Shown: positions 17,483-27,271 of the stretch, in pieces | How the letters are laid out: each line of letters begins with the position of its first letter | Position numbering within the stretch: the first letter of the stretch is position 1 | NCBI RefSeq assembly: GCF_014642175.1 | Contig: NZ_BMIL01000008.1 | Coordinates: forward strand, 1 to 64,000 | DNA from: Pedobacter quisquiliarum | GTDB taxonomy: Bacteria; Bacteroidota; Bacteroidia; Sphingobacteriales; Sphingobacteriaceae | DNA: 64,000 nucleotides | Reading direction: 5' to 3' | Notes under the pieces: generated by a model | The model's database searches: none | The model's input: the letters and a program-made list of their open reading frames with translations, nothing else | Told to the model about the DNA's origin: nothing | Made by a program: the position numbers and the translations under genes

Positions 17483-17595
17483 GTGCAAAGCCGGTTTCCA
17501 AGGGGCAGTTTTCAGCGATATACACTGGGAATTTCATCGGCATCACCCATTAGGGTATCTTGGTTATCATAAATGTCAACAACTAAACTAAAATT

Positions 17596-18789
17596 ATGAA
17601 TACAGTAGATCAATGTAACTTCAAGGACAAGAAAGCACTTGTAAGAGTCGACTTCAATGTACCTTTAGATAAAGAATACAACATCACAGATGATAAAAGA
17701 ATGCGCGCTGCCATTCCTACGATCAGCAAGATCATCAAAGATGGTGGCGCTGTGATCTTGATGTCTCACCTTGGCAGACCAAAAGGCGGGCCAGAAGAGA
17801 AATACTCTTTAAAGCACATTTTAGGGGACCTATCGCGAATGCTTGACATCGAAGTGAAGTTCGCAGATGATTGCGTAGGTAAAGAAGCTGTAGATAAAGC
17901 AGCGAATCTGATGCCTGGGCAGGTATTATTGCTTGAAAACCTGAGATTCTACAAGGAAGAAGAAAAAGGTGATCGCGACTTCGCTGAAAAGCTGGCGAAG
18001 CTTGGTAATGTATACGTTAACGATGCCTTTGGTACAGCTCACCGTGCGCATGCTTCCACGGCGATCGTAGCGGAGTTCTTCCCAACGGAAAAGTACTTCG
18101 GATATTTAATGGCTGAAGAGCTTAAGAACGCAGAGAAAGTTAATGAAGGTGCTGATAAACCTTTCACCGCCATCATGGGTGGCGCGAAGGTGTCTGACAA
18201 AATTCTCCTGATCGAAAGCTTGCTGAATAAAGTTGATAACTTAATCATCGGCGGTGGCATGGCCTACACGTTTGCCAAAGCACAGGGCGGCGAAATTGGT
18301 ACCTCTTTATTAGAAGCAGACTTGATGCCCCTTTGCCTGGAGCTTATTGAGAAAGCAAAAAGTAAAGGTGTTAACCTAGTCTTGCCAATTGATACAGTGA
18401 TTGCCGACAAATTCGATAATGAAGCGCAGAAAGACACGGTAGATTCAGGACAAGTACCTGCAGACTGGATGGGCCTAGACATCGGTCCGAAGTCCATTGC
18501 ATTATTCACAGAAACCATCAAGAACTCTAAAACCCTATTATGGAATGGTCCAATGGGTGTATTTGAGATGGAGAATTTTGCGGTAGGAACACGTGCTATC
18601 GCAGATGCGGTAGTTGCGGCTACTAAAGAAAGCGGTGCCTTCTCATTAATCGGAGGAGGTGACTCTGCAGCAGCCATTGCCAAGTTCGGCCTTGAGGATG
18701 AAGTTAGCTTCGTATCCACTGGCGGCGGTGCATTGTTAGAGTATATGGAAGGCAAAGAACTTCCTGGAGTGAAAGCAATAAACGCATAA
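17596..18789 (+). CDS. pgk: Phosphoglycerate kinase
   Basis: 397 aa, full length. It converts 1,3-bisphosphoglycerate and ADP to 3-phosphoglycerate and ATP. Signature features: [12 protein letters not shown] near the N-terminus, [23 protein letters not shown], the [12 protein letters not shown] substrate loop, the [10 protein letters not shown] hinge, and [13 protein letters not shown] with [18 protein letters not shown] at the nucleotide end. A strong terminator follows 40 nt downstream, so it is the last gene of its unit. Confidence 0.97.
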   Translation: MNTVDQCNFKDKKALVRVDFNVPLDKEYNITDDKRMRAAIPTISKIIKDGGAVILMSHLGRPKGGPEEKYSLKHILGDLSRMLDIEVKFADDCVGKEAVDKAANLMPGQVLLLENLRFYKEEEKGDRDFAEKLAKLGNVYVNDAFGTAHRAHASTAIVAEFFPTEKYFGYLMAEELKNAEKVNEGADKPFTAIMGGAKVSDKILLIESLLNKVDNLIIGGGMAYTFAKAQGGEIGTSLLEADLMPLCLELIEKAKSKGVNLVLPIDTVIADKFDNEAQKDTVDSGQVPADWMGLDIGPKSIALFTETIKNSKTLLWNGPMGVFEMENFAVGTRAIADAVVAATKESGAFSLIGGGDSAAAIAKFGLEDEVSFVSTGGGALLEYMEGKELPGVKAINA

Positions 18790-18827
18790 TTAGGCGCTAA
18801 TAGCCTCTGGTCAGCTCAAGACCTACT

Positions 18828-18860
18828 AAAAAGCCCGGGAGTAATCGCCGGGCTTTTTTT
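18828..18860 (+). terminator. Rho-independent terminator after pgk
   Basis: An 11-bp stem (18828-18838 with 18848-18858, core AAGCCCGG/CCGGGCTT), a 9-nt loop and a run of seven T. Confidence 0.92.
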
Positions 18861-19125
18861 GTATAAAGTTGAGAAATCATTTGTGTGTAATGTTCAAGAA
18901 TTAAAAACTATGCCAAAGTAGATGTTAAGTGTCTAAAAATAAGCACAAATTCAAAGGCCAAAACTTCAGCTTTTCAGACCAAAAATGCGATGAAACTCGC
19001 TACCAAAGCATTAAAGCAAGATATTCAGCGCTGATAGACTAAAAACGAACAAACTCTAACGTATTATTTCTCATTTTATTTTAACAAAAAGAATAGCTAA
19101 GTTGCTGAATTGCTGTTATTGTTCG
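18861..19125. other. Intergenic region between pgk and the PKD protein
   Basis: AT-rich, with no credible ORF or RNA gene. Apart from the promoter at its right end I see nothing in it. Confidence 0.5.
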
Positions 19126-19133
19126 TAATTTTG
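19126..19133 (+). promoter_or_regulatory. -7 promoter element for the PKD-repeat protein
   Basis: TAATTTTG, a perfect TAnnTTTG match, ends 9 nt before ATG 19143. A possible -33 TTG (19102-19104) is 21 nt upstream. The mRNA leader would be only a few nucleotides. Confidence 0.55.
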
Positions 19134-19142
19134 CTAACCAAT

Positions 19143-22100
19143 ATGAGGAAAAAACTACCCGCAATCGTCGTACTGTTGTTAACAATTTTTCCCATACTGG
19201 GAATTGCTCAAATCAATAGTGAACAAGTGGATCCTGGCCCTTACGGCAGGCTTAGCAACATCACCGTTCCCAACCAGCTTTCCATCAGCAATGCGAACTT
19301 TGCTGCGAACAATACCTTTACGCTGTATCTATCCGATGCAACGGGAAATTTCGCTAATGAAAGGGTCATTGGCTACTTTGTGGGATTCTTTTCCCGGTTC
19401 ATCAATGGTGTCATCCCCGGAGACGCCGCTGCGAGCAATGCTTACCGGATTCGAATAAAGAGTAGCAATCCTGTGGCCGTGCATGAGTTTACAACGGCTT
19501 TCCAGGTCGTCGCAACACAGGGGCCTGGTTCAGGCATTACGGCGCCAGCAAACCTCAGCCTGGGCGCAGATGCATTTGGCTGGTGCGGAACCAGCACAGG
19601 CGATAACAAGTCCATTCTTTTCGGCATTGCGGCCAATGCGCCACCTACACAAACCTTAACTTTCAAAAATGAAGTTACCGGAGCCACCGGTACCGTTCCT
19701 GCAAGTAGCGTTGGCTATGATCTGAATGGAATCAGTAAAGATTACTATACCCTAAGGGTAAGTGCCGAGCGTGTAGAGGCCGGGCAGACCATAAAATCAA
19801 ACAAGTCGTACTTACTGTTAAACCAACAAACCCAGGTGAGCCCGATCAGCGGGGAAAAAACCGGTTGTATTGATCCTGCCCTCGGTACAGGTGTAGACAT
19901 CAACTTCGCCATTTCGGTAAGTGGAAACGGTGGTATCCAGAACAACTATCCCGGTTCAATCTATCGTGTAAACTGGGGCGATAAACAAGAAAGTGTCTAT
20001 ACACACGCCGAAGTCCTCCGTCTCAACGGCGAGCTTGTCCACAATTACAAAAACTCCTCCTGTGGAGAGCCCCCGATTGACTTAGGCACAGGCATAAGGC
20101 TTGCAAATTCTTTCAAGATCTCTATTACTTCTCAGAATGCCTTTTGTTCAACAATCTCCAATCCCGTTACTTCCTACGCTCAGATCTATGCGAAACCAGT
20201 AGCGAAAATAGATACTGCGCTGATCACGGCAGTTTGTGTAAATAAACCAGTACTGTTCAGCAACAAAAGCATCCCAGGAACAAATGCAAACTGTTCAACC
20301 GGCATGACATACAGATGGTATGTGGACGGTGTACTTGCATCAGATAGAGAATCCTTTGTGTTTCCTGGCTTTGCGACCACAGGCACGCACACCGTGCGAC
20401 TTGTCGTTTCCAATGACGTTGGCTCTTGCAGTCCGAGTGAAGATAGTTGGACTATTTGCGTGCAAAACCCACCAAGACCAAGCTTCAACCTGGGTACAAA
20501 TACCACGGCTTGTGTAGGTACGATCTTCAGACCTGAAAACACTTCTTACGTAGACAATAGCTGTAATGCCACCAACAGCTTCCGTTGGGAGATCACTGGC
20601 GGACCAGTTACTTATGTAAACAACACTACTGCGACCAGCGAGAAACCAGAGTTTAGCTTCAATACACCAGGAATCTACAAGATTAAGCTTGTCGCAAAAA
20701 CAGCTTCCTGTGGCGAGGTGGTTACGGAAGAACAAACCATCATCATCAATGGTGCGCCAACGGCGACTCTTTCTCCAAATGCACAACTTTGCAGCCTGGG
20801 TACCTACAAGTTCTCCGACATGGGTACAGGACCAACCTTAACCAAATTCAGCGGAACGCAACAAGAGCTTGCAGATACCTACACCTGGACGGTAACCGGC
20901 GGTGAGTACGAATTCGAAGGTTCTACCGCAAACACAAAGTTCCCAAGCATCAAATTCCTGGAATATAAAACATACACCATCACCGTAACCCACAAAAACA
21001 GCTGCGGAACGGAAACGAAAACACAAACCATATCCTTTATTCCTTCGCCGACCATTGAGATCCAAACGGCTGATATCATCTGTTTTGATGATCCAATTGC
21101 TTTAAGGGCGATCATCACAGGCGAGGCAGCTACACAAACCTGGGTCGGCGGATACGGTACCTTCAGCGCCGGCAGAAATGCACTGGTTACGGATTATATT
21201 CCAACTGCTGCGGAACGTGCAGCAGGAAGGGTAGAGCTGAAAATACGTATCACAACAGCCCTTGCTGCGCCATGTGCGTTAATCGAAAAAAGCGTGGTCG
21301 TAGTTATCCGCCCTAAAGCAGCCATCACCAGTGCGGCAGCCATCGCCAACTGTAACAATGCGCCGTTAAATTACACCATCACTTCCAACCTCACGGGAAC
21401 AACCTACACCTGGACCGCAACCGGTCCCGCAAGTGTCACCGGCTTTACCGCTGGTAGCGGAAATGTGATCAATGATGTACTGGTAAATGCAAACGGAAAC
21501 GTTGATGCGACCGTAACCTATATCATCACCCCGATGAACAATGGCTGTCCTGGTACACCTTTCACGTTAACCGCGACCATTGGAAACATTAAAAATGACA
21601 TCAGCAGCAGCATCCGCACGATTTGCAGTGGCCAGGAAATTACCATCACCGGAAATGACCTTTCTACTTTAGCAGGATACCGTTACGTATGGGAACGCAG
21701 CTTAGATGGCGGCGCAACCTGGACAGCAATTGAAAACCAGAATCAGAAAGATCTTAAACTGACACTGACAAGCACCCAACTGTTCAGACGTTCCGTAAGC
21801 GGTGGCAACTGTTCAGCTGTTAGCGAGTCGATCCAGATCAACGTATTACCGCCTTTAGAAAACAACATCCTTACCCAAGTGCCTGCCATATGCGAAGGCT
21901 TTGCAGCAGCACAATTAACCGGATCTGTACCTACCGGAGGCGATGGAAACTACAATTACCAGTGGCAACGAAGCACCAATGGGGGCACAGCCTGGACCAA
22001 CATAGACGCGGCGGTACTTCCAGCTTACCAACCAGGTATATTGACTGCTACAACCTTATTCAGACGACTGGTAAGCACCACTATCTGTTCAGGACCTTTC

Positions 22101-24014
22101 CAGAGCGTGAGTAACCCAATCACCGTAACAGTAAATCCTAAGCCAAAAGCGGAGTTCACTGCAGTGCTTGATAAAAGCTGTGCACCGTTCCTGATCAATG
22201 CACAGAATGTCGTTGCAAAAGCTTACCCGGATCGTAATGATATCTACAGCTGGTATGCAAATGATGTGCTAATTGGTACAGGCATCAGCTTTCCAAACTA
22301 CACGATCACGACAGACAATACGTCCATCCAGATCAAACTTGTAGTAAGCAGTCGCTTTGGTTGCGCAAGCGATAGCACAAGCCGCGTGTTCAGTACGCAA
22401 CAAACGGCTACCGCATCCTTCAGCCAGAGCACTGAAGAAACCTGTGGACCTGCACGCGTGACTTTCCGTAACACGACACCTACAATACCAGGCACAACCT
22501 ACTTCTGGGATTTCGGAAATGGCGTTACCACGAACGTGGCGAATCCAGTGCCGCAGAACTTCCCGGAACATCCGGCAGGCCGCGATACCACATACACCGT
22601 AAAACTTACCGTTAGAAACGTTTGCGGTGACAACACCTTTACTTCAAGGGTACTTGTTAAAGCATTACCACGGGCCGTGTTCTCGCCAAGTAAAACAACA
22701 GGCTGTTCACCAATGGTCGTTACTTTTACGAATACCTCTCCAGGTACGGGCAACACTTACTACTATGATTTCGGTGACGGTACGCCGCCATTGCGTAAAA
22801 CAGATAATTCACCAGTTACGCACACATTCGTATCGGGTACCATTAAAGACTACACCGTAAGCATGATTACCGAGAACAGTTGCGGAAGGAGCGAGCCAAC
22901 CACGTACAAGATCCGCGTATCACCAAACACGGTGATCCCAGAGTTGGTGGTAAACAGTGATGAACTTGCAGGTTGTGCACCTTTCACCGTAAAGTTCTTC
23001 AACAATTCCAGCGGCGCCACATCTTACGTTTACGACTTCGGCGATGGCAGCAAAGCCGGACCAACAAGAACATCACCAGAAACCATTACCCACACCTTTA
23101 CCAAAGGTGGTGTTTATGTGGTAACACTTACCGCATCCAACGGATGTTCAGATACCACTACAACAGAAACCATCACTGTTTATGAACAGCCAATGCTGCA
23201 GATCGCTGCAGATCAGGTACAGGGCTGTCCGGGCTTAAACGTGAAGTTCAAAAATGAAAGTGTAGGCGGCATCTCCTACGTGTGGGACTTCGGTGATGGA
23301 TCGCCAACTTCCACTGAATTTGCACCTTCACATGTTTATACCGGTGATAAAGAATATTACACGGTGACTTTAACAGCTGTGAACGCATTGGGTTGCAGCA
23401 ACACCAGGGTGTTCAACCAATTTGTACACATCATTCCGCCACCAGTAGCGAAGTTTAATGTCGTACCTGGAACAACCATCAACATCCCGAACTACACGTT
23501 CCAGTTTGAAGATGAAAGCGAAAACAACCCAGACAGCTGGAGCTGGGATTTTGGAGATGGCACAACATCAAACACCAGAAGCCCTAAACATACCTATCCA
23601 GACACAGGCAGCTACACGGTTACCTTAAGGGTTACCAACCAATTTAACTGTTATACGGAAGTTAGTAAAGTCGTTAAAATCGTTGGTGTACCAGGATACC
23701 TTTATGTGCCGAATGCATTTATGCCGAACAGCGGTACTGAAGAACTTAGAACCTTTAAAGCAAAAGGTTCCGGCCTCGCAACTTACAGATTAAGCATTTT
23801 CAATAAATGGGGTGAACTGCTGTGGCAAACGGATAAGCTTGAAGAGGGCAGACCAGTAGAAGGCTGGGATGGTACTTATAAGTCCATACTTGCGCCACAA
23901 GGCACATACATCTGGAAAATAGAAGCAGAATTCATCAACAAAATGCCATGGAAAGGCATGAGCCTCAATGGCTCCGCGCCGAAGCGCACAGGTACAATCA
24001 ATTTAATTAGATAA
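19143..24014 (+). CDS. Large secreted PKD-repeat protein with gliding-type (T9SS type B) C-terminal domain
   Basis: 1623 aa from ATG 19143 (an in-frame TTG at 19110 would put 11 residues before the signal peptide and lies in the promoter). Signal peptide: MRKKLPAIVVLLLTIFPILG, then AQ. The middle holds two Ig-like repeats with paired motifs (YVWERSLDGGATWTAIE, YQWQRSTNGGTAWTNID; about 845-980). At least five PKD domains follow, marked by WDFGNG, YDFGDG, YDFGDG, WDFGDG and WDFGDG at about 1121, 1206, 1296, 1380 and 1467. The last ~105 residues (VPNAFMPNS, FNKWGELLWQT, GWDGTYKS, PQGTYIWKI) form a CHU_C/gliding motility-associated C-terminal domain, recognised by the type IX secretion system. 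Probably a surface adhesin. Cys residues are frequent. The PorP/SprF gene 2 nt downstream is its likely partner. Confidence 0.9.
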   Translation: MRKKLPAIVVLLLTIFPILGIAQINSEQVDPGPYGRLSNITVPNQLSISNANFAANNTFTLYLSDATGNFANERVIGYFVGFFSRFINGVIPGDAAASNAYRIRIKSSNPVAVHEFTTAFQVVATQGPGSGITAPANLSLGADAFGWCGTSTGDNKSILFGIAANAPPTQTLTFKNEVTGATGTVPASSVGYDLNGISKDYYTLRVSAERVEAGQTIKSNKSYLLLNQQTQVSPISGEKTGCIDPALGTGVDINFAISVSGNGGIQNNYPGSIYRVNWGDKQESVYTHAEVLRLNGELVHNYKNSSCGEPPIDLGTGIRLANSFKISITSQNAFCSTISNPVTSYAQIYAKPVAKIDTALITAVCVNKPVLFSNKSIPGTNANCSTGMTYRWYVDGVLASDRESFVFPGFATTGTHTVRLVVSNDVGSCSPSEDSWTICVQNPPRPSFNLGTNTTACVGTIFRPENTSYVDNSCNATNSFRWEITGGPVTYVNNTTATSEKPEFSFNTPGIYKIKLVAKTASCGEVVTEEQTIIINGAPTATLSPNAQLCSLGTYKFSDMGTGPTLTKFSGTQQELADTYTWTVTGGEYEFEGSTANTKFPSIKFLEYKTYTITVTHKNSCGTETKTQTISFIPSPTIEIQTADIICFDDPIALRAIITGEAATQTWVGGYGTFSAGRNALVTDYIPTAAERAAGRVELKIRITTALAAPCALIEKSVVVVIRPKAAITSAAAIANCNNAPLNYTITSNLTGTTYTWTATGPASVTGFTAGSGNVINDVLVNANGNVDATVTYIITPMNNGCPGTPFTLTATIGNIKNDISSSIRTICSGQEITITGNDLSTLAGYRYVWERSLDGGATWTAIENQNQKDLKLTLTSTQLFRRSVSGGNCSAVSESIQINVLPPLENNILTQVPAICEGFAAAQLTGSVPTGGDGNYNYQWQRSTNGGTAWTNIDAAVLPAYQPGILTATTLFRRLVSTTICSGPFQSVSNPITVTVNPKPKAEFTAVLDKSCAPFLINAQNVVAKAYPDRNDIYSWYANDVLIGTGISFPNYTITTDNTSIQIKLVVSSRFGCASDSTSRVFSTQQTATASFSQSTEETCGPARVTFRNTTPTIPGTTYFWDFGNGVTTNVANPVPQNFPEHPAGRDTTYTVKLTVRNVCGDNTFTSRVLVKALPRAVFSPSKTTGCSPMVVTFTNTSPGTGNTYYYDFGDGTPPLRKTDNSPVTHTFVSGTIKDYTVSMITENSCGRSEPTTYKIRVSPNTVIPELVVNSDELAGCAPFTVKFFNNSSGATSYVYDFGDGSKAGPTRTSPETITHTFTKGGVYVVTLTASNGCSDTTTTETITVYEQPMLQIAADQVQGCPGLNVKFKNESVGGISYVWDFGDGSPTSTEFAPSHVYTGDKEYYTVTLTAVNALGCSNTRVFNQFVHIIPPPVAKFNVVPGTTINIPNYTFQFEDESENNPDSWSWDFGDGTTSNTRSPKHTYPDTGSYTVTLRVTNQFNCYTEVSKVVKIVGVPGYLYVPNAFMPNSGTEELRTFKAKGSGLATYRLSIFNKWGELLWQTDKLEEGRPVEGWDGTYKSILAPQGTYIWKIEAEFINKMPWKGMSLNGSAPKRTGTINLIR

Positions 24015-24016
24015 AG

Positions 24017-25051
24017 ATGAAACGTAAGCATATCAATAAGATATTGATGATGGCGTGTCTGGGCTTATTTTCATATGAAAGCCGTGCACAAGATCACATA
24101 TACTCCCAGTTTTTCAATTCACCGATCTACCTGAACCCTGCGCTGACCGGCCAGTTTGAAGGTGACTTAAGGATGAACCTGATCTACCGGAATCAGTACT
24201 CCGGCATGGCACAGAACTTGAACTATTTAAGTGCTTCTGCCGACCTTAACATCCCGGATTTTGGTGGTGGTGTGGGCCTGCTCTTCAATAGAAGCAGCGA
24301 AGGGACCGCATATCTCGTTAAAAACAACATTGCGGCAACATATTCCTATAGTGTCGGTGGTGATGACTTCATTGCCTCCTTTGGTATCCAGGCTGGTGTA
24401 ACCAACCGTTCCGTAACCTGGAATAAGCTGGTGTTCGCAGATCAGATCGACATGCGCCTGGGTTACATCCCGGGAAGCATCTCTGCAGCAGAACTACCAG
24501 ACGTATCCAACAAGTTCTTCTTCGATGCCGCCGCAGGTACCAACATCGTATTTAAGTCCATGATGCTAGGTGCTTCATTCTACCACATCAATCAGCCAAA
24601 TGAGTCCTTCAGTGGAGCAGAAGCGAAGCTCCCGATCCGTATGTCTGTTAATGCAAGTTATATGATCCCGCTGGCTTATAATGCGGGCTACAGTAATTAT
24701 GACGGCGCTTTCCTTATCCCATCTGTAATTTACAACCGACAATCCAGGATGAGCACAGCGACCTTCGGTGCGCAGATTAAATACCGTAATCTAAATACAG
24801 GCTTGTGGTACAGAACAGCAGGACAGGGCGGACCAGATGCTGTGGTGCTATCTTTTATCATCGACCTTTTGGGTGGAAGCAGATCAGGAGAGAAGCTGCG
24901 ATTGGGTATCAGTCATGATGCCACCACATCCAAGATCAACTACACCAATACCAGCGGCACTACAGAGGCCAGCGTAGGCTACCAAAAGTACTTCCGCAAT
25001 AGTGGGAACTACCAGAAGTTTAAAGGCCTCCAGAGCTACTATTTCTATTAG
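24017..25051 (+). CDS. PorP/SprF family type IX secretion membrane protein
   Basis: 344 aa. Signal peptide (MKRKHINKILMMACLGLFSYESRAQ), then HIYSQFFNSPIYLNPALTG, the hallmark PorP/SprF opening, and alternating beta-strand patterns of an outer-membrane barrel ending in aromatic residues (SYYFY). SprF-like proteins are needed for secretion or surface attachment of proteins with type B C-terminal domains such as SprB (established in Flavobacterium). It starts 2 nt after the stop of the PKD protein, so the pair is one operon and a dedicated substrate-anchor pair. A bidirectional terminator follows. Confidence 0.92.
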   Translation: MKRKHINKILMMACLGLFSYESRAQDHIYSQFFNSPIYLNPALTGQFEGDLRMNLIYRNQYSGMAQNLNYLSASADLNIPDFGGGVGLLFNRSSEGTAYLVKNNIAATYSYSVGGDDFIASFGIQAGVTNRSVTWNKLVFADQIDMRLGYIPGSISAAELPDVSNKFFFDAAAGTNIVFKSMMLGASFYHINQPNESFSGAEAKLPIRMSVNASYMIPLAYNAGYSNYDGAFLIPSVIYNRQSRMSTATFGAQIKYRNLNTGLWYRTAGQGGPDAVVLSFIIDLLGGSRSGEKLRLGISHDATTSKINYTNTSGTTEASVGYQKYFRNSGNYQKFKGLQSYYFY

Positions 25052-25131
25052 GAAATAGTAGCAGGTCAAAACCTGAATTATACTCCTATTAACCTGGTTA
25101 AATTATATTCCAATTCACCTGACTACAGGGC

Positions 25132-25167
25132 AAAAAAAAAGCTATCCGATTTGGATAGCTTTTTTTA
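25132..25167. terminator. Bidirectional terminator between porP/sprF-like gene and rpsA
   Basis: A GCTATCC/GGATAGC stem (25141-25147 with 25153-25159), extended by A/T pairs, is flanked by an A run on one side and a T run on the other. It serves both convergent genes. Confidence 0.88.
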
Positions 25168-25185
25168 TTTAGAGATTAGGAGAAC

Positions 25186-27117
25186 TTATTGTTTGTTTTT
25201 GTTCTCTTCACCTTCCATTTGTTGTTTCAATTGAGCAAGAACGTCTAGATCTCCAAGCGTTGATTTCTCAACTGAGTCTTTAACTTTCTTTACTGCTGTA
25301 TTAGAAGCTTTAGCTTCTTTTTTCTTGGTAGCTCTTTCTTCAGCAACTGCTTCAGCTTTAGCCTCTTCCCAGATACGGGCGTGAGATACAACGATACGTT
25401 TAGCATCTTTGTTAAACTCGATGATTTTGAAATCATTGGTTTCTTCAGCTTTGATAGTTGTACCGTCTTCTTTAGCCATATGTTTTGTAGGTACGAAACC
25501 TTCAACACCGTAAGGTAAAGCAATAACAGCACCTTTATCAGTTACTTTCACAACTGTACCCTGGTGAACTGAATCAAGGGTAAAGATGGTTTCGAAAGTA
25601 TCCCAAGGGTTTTCTTCTAATTGTTTGTGACCTAAGCTTAATTTACGGCTCTCTACGTCAAGTTCAAGAACAACTACGTCTAATGTATCACCAACTTTAG
25701 TGAATTCGTTAGGGTGATTAACTTTCTTAGACCATGATAGATCAGAGATGTGAATTAAACCGTCGATACCTTCTTCAATTTCAACGAATACACCGAAGTT
25801 AGTCATGTTTTTAACTACTGCTGTGTGTTTGCTGCCGATTGGATATCTTTCAGCCACATTTTGCCAAGGATCTTGCGTTAATTGTTTGATACCTAAGCTC
25901 ATTTTACGCTCGTCGCGGTCTAATGTAAGTACTTCAGCTTCGATTTCGTCACCAACTTTCAAGAACTCTTGTGGGCTGCGTAGGTTTTGAGACCATGACA
26001 TTTCTGACACGTGAATCAAGCCTTCAACACCAGGGATGATCTCTAAGAAAGCACCGTAATCTGCAACGGTAACAATTTTACCTTTAACTTTTGAACCAAC
26101 AGTTAAGTTAGTGTCAAGGCTTTCCCAAGGGTGAGGAGTTAATTGTTTAAGACCTAAAGCAATCCGTTTTTTCTCGTCATCGAAGTCAAGAACAACAACA
26201 TTGATTTTTTCATCTAAGCTCAATACTTCTTTCGGGTGCTCTATGCGGCCCCAAGAAATGTCAGTAATGTGAAGTAAACCATCAACACCACCTAAATCGA
26301 TGAATACACCGAAGTCTGTAATGTTTTTAACAGTTCCTTCTAATACCTGACCTTTTTCAAGTTTAGACACGATCTCAACTTTTTGACTTTCTAAATCGTC
26401 TTCAATTAAGATTTTGTGCGAAACGACAACGTTTTTAAATTCATGGTTGATTTTCACAACTTTGAATTCCATCGTTTTACCTACGTAGATATCGTAATCA
26501 CGGATAGGTTTGATGTCAATCTGAGATCCTGGTAAGAAGGCTTCAACACCCATGATGTCAACGATAAGACCACCTTTTGTACGGCTTTTAACAAATCCGT
26601 TGATGATTCTGTCGTTTTCAAGCGCTTCATTAATAGATTCCCATGAACGTTGGGTCTTAGCTCTCTTACGAGATAAAATTAACTGGCCGTTCGCATCTTC
26701 AGGGGCTTCCACGAAAACGTCAACTGTATCGCCAATTTTTAAATCCGGCATATCACGGAATTCTGAACTTGATACTAAACCGTCAGATTTAAATCCTACG
26801 TTTAATACAACGTCCTTGTTGTTGATTGATACAACAATCCCACTGATAATCTCACCTTGATTGATTTGATTAAAAGTATCGGTATACATGCTCTCAAACT
26901 TTTCACGGTCTTCGTCTGTGTAATTACCGAATGCTTTGTCGTCTGCATCCCAGTCAAAATCTTGATCTGGAGTCGCTAATGATGATTTGATCGCTTCGAT
27001 CGACACTGTATCAGCTTCTGATTCAATGTTTTCTTTCTCGGACAGACGAGCGTCTGCGCCTTGGAATTCGGCTTTTTTAGCCTCTAGTTCTTTTTCTGCT
27101 ACTTGTTTTTTTGCCAT
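25186..27117 (-). CDS. rpsA: 30S ribosomal protein S1
   Basis: 643 aa. Six S1 (OB-fold) repeats follow an acidic N-terminal extension: about 97-160, 180-245, 265-335, 350-420, 435-505 and 520-585. Repeats three to five are the most regular (DFGVFIDLGGVDGLLHITDISW and close copies). The lysine-rich tail ends EGEENKNKQ. S1 binds mRNA and helps initiation; in Bacteroidota, where most mRNAs lack a Shine-Dalgarno, this is of special weight. The mRNA of this gene itself carries AAAGGAGA 12 nt before the ATG (plus-strand complement at 27129-27136) behind a perfect -7 element. cmk lies upstream on the same strand. Confidence 0.96.
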   Translation of the reverse strand: MAKKQVAEKELEAKKAEFQGADARLSEKENIESEADTVSIEAIKSSLATPDQDFDWDADDKAFGNYTDEDREKFESMYTDTFNQINQGEIISGIVVSINNKDVVLNVGFKSDGLVSSSEFRDMPDLKIGDTVDVFVEAPEDANGQLILSRKRAKTQRSWESINEALENDRIINGFVKSRTKGGLIVDIMGVEAFLPGSQIDIKPIRDYDIYVGKTMEFKVVKINHEFKNVVVSHKILIEDDLESQKVEIVSKLEKGQVLEGTVKNITDFGVFIDLGGVDGLLHITDISWGRIEHPKEVLSLDEKINVVVLDFDDEKKRIALGLKQLTPHPWESLDTNLTVGSKVKGKIVTVADYGAFLEIIPGVEGLIHVSEMSWSQNLRSPQEFLKVGDEIEAEVLTLDRDERKMSLGIKQLTQDPWQNVAERYPIGSKHTAVVKNMTNFGVFVEIEEGIDGLIHISDLSWSKKVNHPNEFTKVGDTLDVVVLELDVESRKLSLGHKQLEENPWDTFETIFTLDSVHQGTVVKVTDKGAVIALPYGVEGFVPTKHMAKEDGTTIKAEETNDFKIIEFNKDAKRIVVSHARIWEEAKAEAVAEERATKKKEAKASNTAVKKVKDSVEKSTLGDLDVLAQLKQQMEGEENKNKQ

Positions 27118-27128
27118 TAAAAATTTAA

Positions 27129-27159
27129 TCTCCTTTTCCCGTGAGGGACTACAAAGATA
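27129..27159 (-). promoter_or_regulatory. rpsA promoter -7 element and Shine-Dalgarno-like site
   Basis: TATCTTTG (complement of 27152-27159) is a perfect -7 match. AAAGGAGA (complement of 27129-27136) is a Shine-Dalgarno-like sequence about 12 nt from the start, uncommon for this phylum. Confidence 0.6.
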
Positions 27160-27271
27160 GAAATATTTATTTTTAATGAAAGAAAATATAATAAAGTTCT
27201 TGATTTAGAACTTATTAACAATTAACAGCAGATGTGGAATTCGTCGGTATTTTACCCCTAAAATTCTCCTT

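Noticed and set aside
17483..17595. Riboswitch or structured leader before pgk
   Set aside because: Only weak short stems (ACCC/GGGT) are visible and no known motif is recognised.
19110..19142. TTG start for the PKD-repeat protein
   Set aside because: The extra 11 codons overlap the -7 element and precede a standard signal peptide starting at ATG 19143.
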